Below, piece by piece: positions 19,652 to 23,632 of a stretch of 23,632 nucleotides of DNA. A model generated the notes under the pieces. The model had not been told where the DNA came from and ran no database searches. It saw only the letters and a program-made list of their open reading frames with translations. The translations under genes and the position numbers were made by a program. Numbering within the stretch: the stretch's first letter is position 1; every line of letters starts with the position of its first letter. This DNA comes from DASUPK01 sp035456265 (GTDB lineage: Bacteria > Actinomycetota > Thermoleophilia > Solirubrobacterales > 70-9): assembly GCA_035456265.1 (NCBI GenBank), contig DATIDP010000035.1, forward strand, positions 1 through 23,632. Direction: 5' to 3'.

Positions 19652-22605
19652 CCCTCCCCCACATCTCGTAGAGACTGCTTCTGGTAGGGCCTCCCCGAGA
19701 GCCGGCGGATCTCGCGGGCCAGCTGCTCGACATCGATGGCCTCGTCGTCGACCCTCTTGCTCTCCAGTGTCGAGGCGTTCGGCCCCGGCGGCGGCGGCTG
19801 GGACCCGAAGCCGTGACGGTAGTGCCAGAGCATCCCGTCGAGGACCCGCTGTGGCACCTGGTCCGTCGCGTCGAGCGGCTGCCCCCTCGAGGCAGCGATG
19901 TTCGCCGCGGTGGCCGGATTGACGGCGGTCATGTCGACGCTCGGCATGATCGCGTCGTAGGGGGCCGAATTGCCCGCGTTGGGCGTGACGGCGCCGTAGA
20001 GCGGCACGGCCAGCGCCTCGCCAAGATTGAGCGACGGCAAGCCGGAGATGATCTCCAGCGTCCGCAGGAAGGAGAGCTGGTCATAGCGGTCGTGGACCAC
20101 TGCGCCCCGCTGCGTGTACGGGCTGATCACGAGTGCGGGGATCCGGTGCGCGTCCACGTGGTCGGCGCCGTTCTGCGAGTCGTCCTCGACCACCAGGATC
20201 AGCGAGCTGTTCCAGATCGACGAGTGCGAGATCGCCTCGACGATCTGGCCGAGCGCCCAGTCGTTGTCGGCGATGTCGGCGTCCGGCGTGCGCTTGCCGG
20301 GGGCGAGGCCCTCGGTGTGGTTGAGCGGCAGCGACAGGTAGTTGAAGGTCGGCACCGAGTTGGTGGCGAGCTGGGCCTGGAAGCGCGTGTTGAAGCAGGT
20401 GAACCTCGAGGCGTCGCCGGGCTGCGAGCCGGGCGGCAGGCTGGAGTCGTACACGTTGCCGAGCTTCGGCCCGATCGCCGGGGTGTCGAAGATCGAGATG
20501 TCGCTGTCGTAGCAGCCGCCGTTGAGCTGGACGTCGGTCCTGGCGGAGTCGAGCACCTGGGCGTTCTCCGCCGTCTGCTCGGGCGTCCTGTCCTTGTCGG
20601 GGAACGGTGAGATGCCCGCCAGCGCCTCGCCGTAGTTGTAGAACGAGACGCCGCTCTCCAGCATGCGCTGGAAGATGTAGCCCTTGGGCGGAGCGCTGAC
20701 CTCATAGGAGCCGAAGTCGTACGGGCGGTTGCGGCCGGCGTAGTTCTGGTGCCAGTTCTTGATCACGTAATCGGACACTGCGCCGGCCGCCGTCCAGTAG
20801 TGGCCGTCGATCGACGCTTCGGAGTTCGCGTAGACGTGGTCGAGCAGGGGGAAGCGCTGGACGAGGGCGTGCATGTTCGGGGTGATCGAGCTCCCGAACA
20901 GGGTCAGCGCCGGATCGCCGTCTCCGCGTGAGTCGTCGCCGAGCACCTGATCGTAGGTCCGGTTCTCGCGCACGATGTAGAAGACGTGCTTGATCGGACC
21001 TCCGCCGCGAATCGGGGTGTCGGCGGGTGCGGTGCGGGCGTCCGAGGGGACCACCTGGCGATCGCTGACCGGGGTGAGCCTGCGGATCTTCCGGTCGCTG
21101 GGATAGCTCAGCACCCCGGAGGCGCCGTCGACGATGGACGGCAGGTACTGGTTCAGGTAGCTGTCGTCGCCGGTGTTCGGGTTGGGACCGCCCGGGTTCG
21201 GACCCACGCCGAGACCCCGGGCGGAGACCCAGACCAGCTGACGGCGCTTCGGCGTGGCGGCGGCCATCGTCGGATAGCTCCCGGTCGGGATCCGGCCGAC
21301 GAGCTGGAAGGGTTTGGCCTTGCGGCGATGCGACTTCTTGTGCTTGCCCTTCCGCTTCGCGGCGGGCTCGGCAACGGCGGCAGCGCCCTTCTTCCCGCCC
21401 TGCTTCCTCTCGCCGCTCACCTTCGGGCCCTGCCCGCAGCGCTTGCCCTTGGAGAGGGCGAAGACCGCCACGGCGTCCTCACCCGAGTCGGCGGAGAGCA
21501 GGTCGCAGCCGTCCGAGGTCACGCTCAGGTCCGTCGGAGAGGTGCCCACGCCCTGCGGGCGCTCGACCGACAGCGTCCTCGTCACCGACAGCGACTTGGT
21601 GTCGATCACGGTGATGGTGTCCTGGTTCGCGTTGCCGACGAAGGCCAGGGGAGCCCTCGGATCGACCGCGATGCTCTCGGCGTGGGAGAGCGGCGGGGCG
21701 ACCTGAATGCTCTTGACCACCTCGCCCGCCGCCAGGTCGATCACCGCGACGGTCCCCTGCGTCTCGCTGCTCACGAGGCCGAAGCGCCCGTCGGTCGTGA
21801 TCCCCGCACCGTAGGGGTAGTGGCCCACGTTGACATAGCGGACGTTGCCGGTCGCCGTGTCGATCAGCGCGGCCGCGTCGGCGAGGTTGAGCGCAACCAG
21901 CAGCGTTCGCCCGTTGGGGCTGACAGCGATGTCGCGCGGCCACGAGCGGTGGTCCGTGCTGGTCGGAAAGTCCTGGGCCACCGGCGCATCGCTCGGCGGA
22001 GGAACGCCGATCAGCCCGGTCCTCGTGGCGAGCCCGGTCTTGGGGTCGTAGTGGAGGACGTGGATGACGTCGCCCTCCCGGCCCGGGACGCTCGGATCGA
22101 CCTGCTCGGCCTGGTGGCTGGAGTCGGCGACGCCGGAGACGTACGCGGTGAGCCCGTCGGGTGACATGGCGACCCCGCCGGTCAGGCCGGGGAAGGGGAT
22201 GGTCTGAACTACGGTGCCGACCCTGGGGCCGCGGCGCTTGCCGCGCTTGCAGCGGGAGCGCTCCTTCCTGGCCTCGGCCGCGCCGCCCTTTCTCGCCTTC
22301 TCCTTCTTGCAGGACGGCGTCGCGACCCGGACGATGCGCACGTCGTTTCGGCCGCGGCCGGTGGAGAGCGCCCAGAGGAAGCGGCCGTTGGTCGTCAGCG
22401 CTCCACCGGTCGGCAGGTTGCCGAGCGGCGTCAGCTTGCCCGCCGGCTCGAGGCGACGGCCCGATGGCTGGATCCTGTTCGAGGGGCCGATCACCCCAAC
22501 CTGGGATGTCACGGCGTAGGCGACTCCGGCGCCGAGCACCGCCGCCAGCGCGATGGGTCCTGCGATCCTTCCCGGCTTCACTCTCCTCACGCGCCCGTAC
22601 TTCAT
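19648..22605 (-). CDS. YncE-type beta-propeller / phosphoesterase fusion
   Basis: About 985 aa, exported (hydrophobic segment IAGPIALAAVLGAGVAYAV near residues 14-32). First half: YncE-like seven-bladed propeller repeats (GGVAMSPDGLTAYVSG, RDIAVSPNGRTLLVALNLAD, GAGITTDGRFGLVSS, ESIAVDPRAPLAFVGNANQD, DLSVTSDGCDLLSADSG). Second half, from about 535: phosphoesterase family (acid phosphatase/phospholipase C-like) with IKHVFYIVRENRTYDQVLGD, HVYANSEASIDGHYWTAAGA, LPLNHTEGL, VVEDDSQNGADHVDAHRIPA and a C-terminal RTLEIISGLPSLN. Two Lys/Arg-rich inserts lie near 99-129 and 388-433. It should hydrolyse an external phosphate ester, substrate unknown. The ATG at 22605 is my choice; ATG 22641 and GTG 22665 are in frame. 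Common in soil Actinomycetota as a single polypeptide. Confidence 0.9.
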   Translation of the reverse strand: MKYGRVRRVKPGRIAGPIALAAVLGAGVAYAVTSQVGVIGPSNRIQPSGRRLEPAGKLTPLGNLPTGGALTTNGRFLWALSTGRGRNDVRIVRVATPSCKKEKARKGGAAEARKERSRCKRGKRRGPRVGTVVQTIPFPGLTGGVAMSPDGLTAYVSGVADSSHQAEQVDPSVPGREGDVIHVLHYDPKTGLATRTGLIGVPPPSDAPVAQDFPTSTDHRSWPRDIAVSPNGRTLLVALNLADAAALIDTATGNVRYVNVGHYPYGAGITTDGRFGLVSSETQGTVAVIDLAAGEVVKSIQVAPPLSHAESIAVDPRAPLAFVGNANQDTITVIDTKSLSVTRTLSVERPQGVGTSPTDLSVTSDGCDLLSADSGEDAVAVFALSKGKRCGQGPKVSGERKQGGKKGAAAVAEPAAKRKGKHKKSHRRKAKPFQLVGRIPTGSYPTMAAATPKRRQLVWVSARGLGVGPNPGGPNPNTGDDSYLNQYLPSIVDGASGVLSYPSDRKIRRLTPVSDRQVVPSDARTAPADTPIRGGGPIKHVFYIVRENRTYDQVLGDDSRGDGDPALTLFGSSITPNMHALVQRFPLLDHVYANSEASIDGHYWTAAGAVSDYVIKNWHQNYAGRNRPYDFGSYEVSAPPKGYIFQRMLESGVSFYNYGEALAGISPFPDKDRTPEQTAENAQVLDSARTDVQLNGGCYDSDISIFDTPAIGPKLGNVYDSSLPPGSQPGDASRFTCFNTRFQAQLATNSVPTFNYLSLPLNHTEGLAPGKRTPDADIADNDWALGQIVEAISHSSIWNSSLILVVEDDSQNGADHVDAHRIPALVISPYTQRGAVVHDRYDQLSFLRTLEIISGLPSLNLGEALAVPLYGAVTPNAGNSAPYDAIMPSVDMTAVNPATAANIAASRGQPLDATDQVPQRVLDGMLWHYRHGFGSQPPPPGPNASTLESKRVDDEAIDVEQLAREIRRLSGRPYQKQSLRDVGEG

Positions 22606-22785
22606 ACCACCAGGCGCATTCAAACGAGCGACCCCGAACATCTGTCGAGAGCGCTTGGCCGGCACCGGGCCGCCCGTTTCCGTATGGGGCGGCGATTAGG
22701 GTCAGGACGGTCGCCGATCTCGAGGCGACAGTGATGTTGCGGCCCCGGTCAAGGACGACCGGGAAATCCAATGAGGGGAGATTCG
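22606..22785. other. Divergent intergenic region, no clear elements
   Basis: The gap lies between the phosphoesterase and the rightward secreted protein. A TAGGGT at 22697-22702 is a possible rightward -10 but has no good -35. AGGGGAG (22774-22780) is the ribosome site of the 22786 gene. I see no repeats or RNA gene. Confidence 0.3.
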
Positions 22786-23199
22786 ATGAAGCAGCTCCTG
22801 AGACGTCGTCCCAGCGCCGCGATGGTCGTCGCGATCATTGCGCTGGTGGCGGCCCTGGGCGGGACGGCGGTAGCCGGTGGCATTCTCACGACGAAGAAGT
22901 TCAAGAACCAGGCTCTCCGCGGGCCGCTCACGTACGCAACCTCGACCGTCAACGTGCCGAACACGAACGGCCCGGACAGCCAGGGATTCCAGATCTCGGC
23001 GTCATGCCCATCCGGCACACACCCGGTCGGGGGCGGCGTCAAGCTGAGCAACGAGAACGATCAGTACGTGAACGACAGCTACCCGACCGCTGCGGGTTGG
23101 GGAGCCACGATCTACAACGGCAATGCCTCTGCCCTCCCGGTGAACATCACGGCCATCTGCACGACCGTGAAGCGGACGTCCGGGAGCCCGGCCGGCTGA
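22786..23199 (+). CDS. Small secreted protein of unknown function
   Basis: A 137-aa exported protein. It starts with a basic patch (KQLLRRRPS) and one hydrophobic segment (AAMVVAIIALVAALGGTAVA), a leader type seen on many secreted proteins of this lineage. The mature part contains SCPSGTHPVGGGVKLSN (Cys74), SYPTAAGWGATIYNGN and ITAICTTVK (Cys125), consistent with a small beta-rich domain closed by one disulfide. Translation starts at the ATG at 22786 behind AGGGGAG; the in-frame ATG at 22771 overlaps that site and is unlikely. Function unknown; a wall or matrix protein is possible. A strong hairpin (23221-23252) follows. Confidence 0.8.
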   Translation: MKQLLRRRPSAAMVVAIIALVAALGGTAVAGGILTTKKFKNQALRGPLTYATSTVNVPNTNGPDSQGFQISASCPSGTHPVGGGVKLSNENDQYVNDSYPTAAGWGATIYNGNASALPVNITAICTTVKRTSGSPAG

Positions 23200-23220
23200 C
23201 ACGCATCGACGGCCGAGAGG

Positions 23221-23252
23221 CGAGAGGGGCCGGCGAAAGCCGGCCCCTCTCG
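23221..23252. terminator. Strong bidirectional hairpin between convergent genes
   Basis: CGAGAGGGGCCGGC-GAAA-GCCGGCCCCTCTCG is a perfect 14-bp stem closed by a GAAA tetraloop. It lies between the stops of the secreted protein (23199) and the mutase (23254). No T-run follows on either side, so it is an I-shaped hairpin terminator or 3'-end stabiliser working in both directions. Confidence 0.75.
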
Positions 23253-23253
23253 C

Positions 23254-23632
23254 TCAGAAGACGGGCAGCTCCGTGTAGCTGCCGAAGACCTCCTGGAGGG
23301 CGGCGACCATCTCGCCCTCGGAGACGCGCGCCCGGGCGCAGTCGAGGATCGGCGGCATCAGGTTGGCGTCGGTGGCCGCGGCGCTCTTCAGCTCGGCGAG
23401 GGTGCGCGCGACCTCGGCGGAGTCGCGCCGGGCCTTCGTCGCCTCCACCCTCCCCCGCTGCTTGCGCTCGAGCTCGGGGTCGATGCGGAGGATCGGGGTC
23501 TCCTCGTCGTCGATGAGCGTGTACTCGTTGACCCCGACCACTATGCGCTGCTTGGAGTCGACCTCCTGCTGGTAGCGGAAGGAGGCGTCCGCGATCTCGC
23601 GCTGTGGGAAGTTCTGTTTGATCGCCTCGACC
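23254..23632 (-). CDS. Methylmalonyl-CoA mutase-type large subunit, C-terminal part
   Basis: The last 126 codons of a gene entering from the right edge. It reads VEAIKQNFPQREIADASFRY, QQEVDSKQRIVVGVNEYTL and ETPILRIDPELERKQ, ending GSYTELPVF with a TGA at 23254. These are hallmark C-terminal segments of the acyl-CoA mutase catalytic (TIM-barrel) subunit (the R.VVGVN.Y family motif). No B12-binding domain follows, so this is the split form whose cobalamin subunit is encoded separately, as at 18891-19322. The reaction is carbon-skeleton rearrangement of methylmalonyl-CoA or a related acyl-CoA; the exact substrate cannot be read from this fragment. The codon at 23541 is internal, not a start. 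Confidence 0.92.
   Translation of the reverse strand, partial: VEAIKQNFPQREIADASFRYQQEVDSKQRIVVGVNEYTLIDDEETPILRIDPELERKQRGRVEATKARRDSAEVARTLAELKSAAATDANLMPPILDCARARVSEGEMVAALQEVFGSYTELPVF

Noticed and set aside
1..23632. CRISPR arrays, tRNA/rRNA genes, insertion sequences, prophage
   Set aside because: No regularly spaced direct repeats, cloverleaf-like stretches, transposase/integrase motifs or phage structural genes were seen on either strand.

Overview
The window is GC-rich, densely packed chromosomal DNA from a high-GC Actinomycetota. Thermoleophilia/Solirubrobacterales is my best guess; it is an inference, not proven. Supports are the L31 - DUF1385 (YqhQ) - RF1 set on one strand, many GTG/TTG starts, TANNNT boxes placed as for leaderless mRNAs, a secreted protein beginning RRPSAAMVVAIIALVAALGG, and a YncE-propeller/phosphoesterase fusion. 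I see no tRNA, rRNA, CRISPR array, insertion sequence or phage gene. No gene-free gap exceeds about 200 bases.

Layout. 1-68 is the start of prfA (RF1), leaving on the minus strand. 78-1082 is an AbiEi/DUF559-type gene whose C-terminus is frameshifted. 1086-5575 is an envelope redox block: a membrane-anchored Ser/Gly/Tyr-tailed protein, a ferric-reductase-like haem membrane protein and ApbE on the minus strand, a divergent OmpR-type regulator and sensor kinase, and a convergent three-cysteine ferredoxin. 5661-6865 holds DUF1385 and zinc-type L31. 7013-8810 is an operon of two NTF2/SnoaL-like proteins and an alpha/beta hydrolase, behind a consensus -35 overlapped by two copies of a palindromic operator. 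8816-10603 is a secreted sulfatase. 10681-12842 is a tail-to-tail NarL-type regulator and PAS-GAF sensor kinase. 12888-13328 is a small envelope cytochrome c. 13330-16791 is etfB-etfA-ETF:quinone oxidoreductase, with a FadR-like palindrome next to its promoter. 16985-18210 is an anti-sigma/ECF sigma pair, divergent from a secreted-repeat lipoprotein (18331-18894). 18891-19322 is a stand-alone B12-binding mutase subunit. 19454-19651 is a small unknown protein. 19648-22605 is the propeller/phosphoesterase fusion. 22786-23199 is a small secreted protein. 23254-23632 is the C-terminal end of a methylmalonyl-CoA mutase-type large subunit.

How it fits together. The etf operon carries electrons from acyl-CoA dehydrogenases to quinone, and the B12-dependent mutase would serve propionate, odd-chain or branched-chain carbon, so both point to fatty-acid or branched-chain catabolism. 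The redox block, cytochrome c, lipoprotein with its ECF system, and sulfatase are envelope functions. The points most worth following are the two palindromic operators (6946-6984 and 16907-16924), the ETF-QO with one cluster cysteine replaced, the hydrolase lacking its catalytic histidine, the ApbE/ferric-reductase locus without a visible flavin acceptor, and four convergent gene pairs that share one CTAG as both stop codons.
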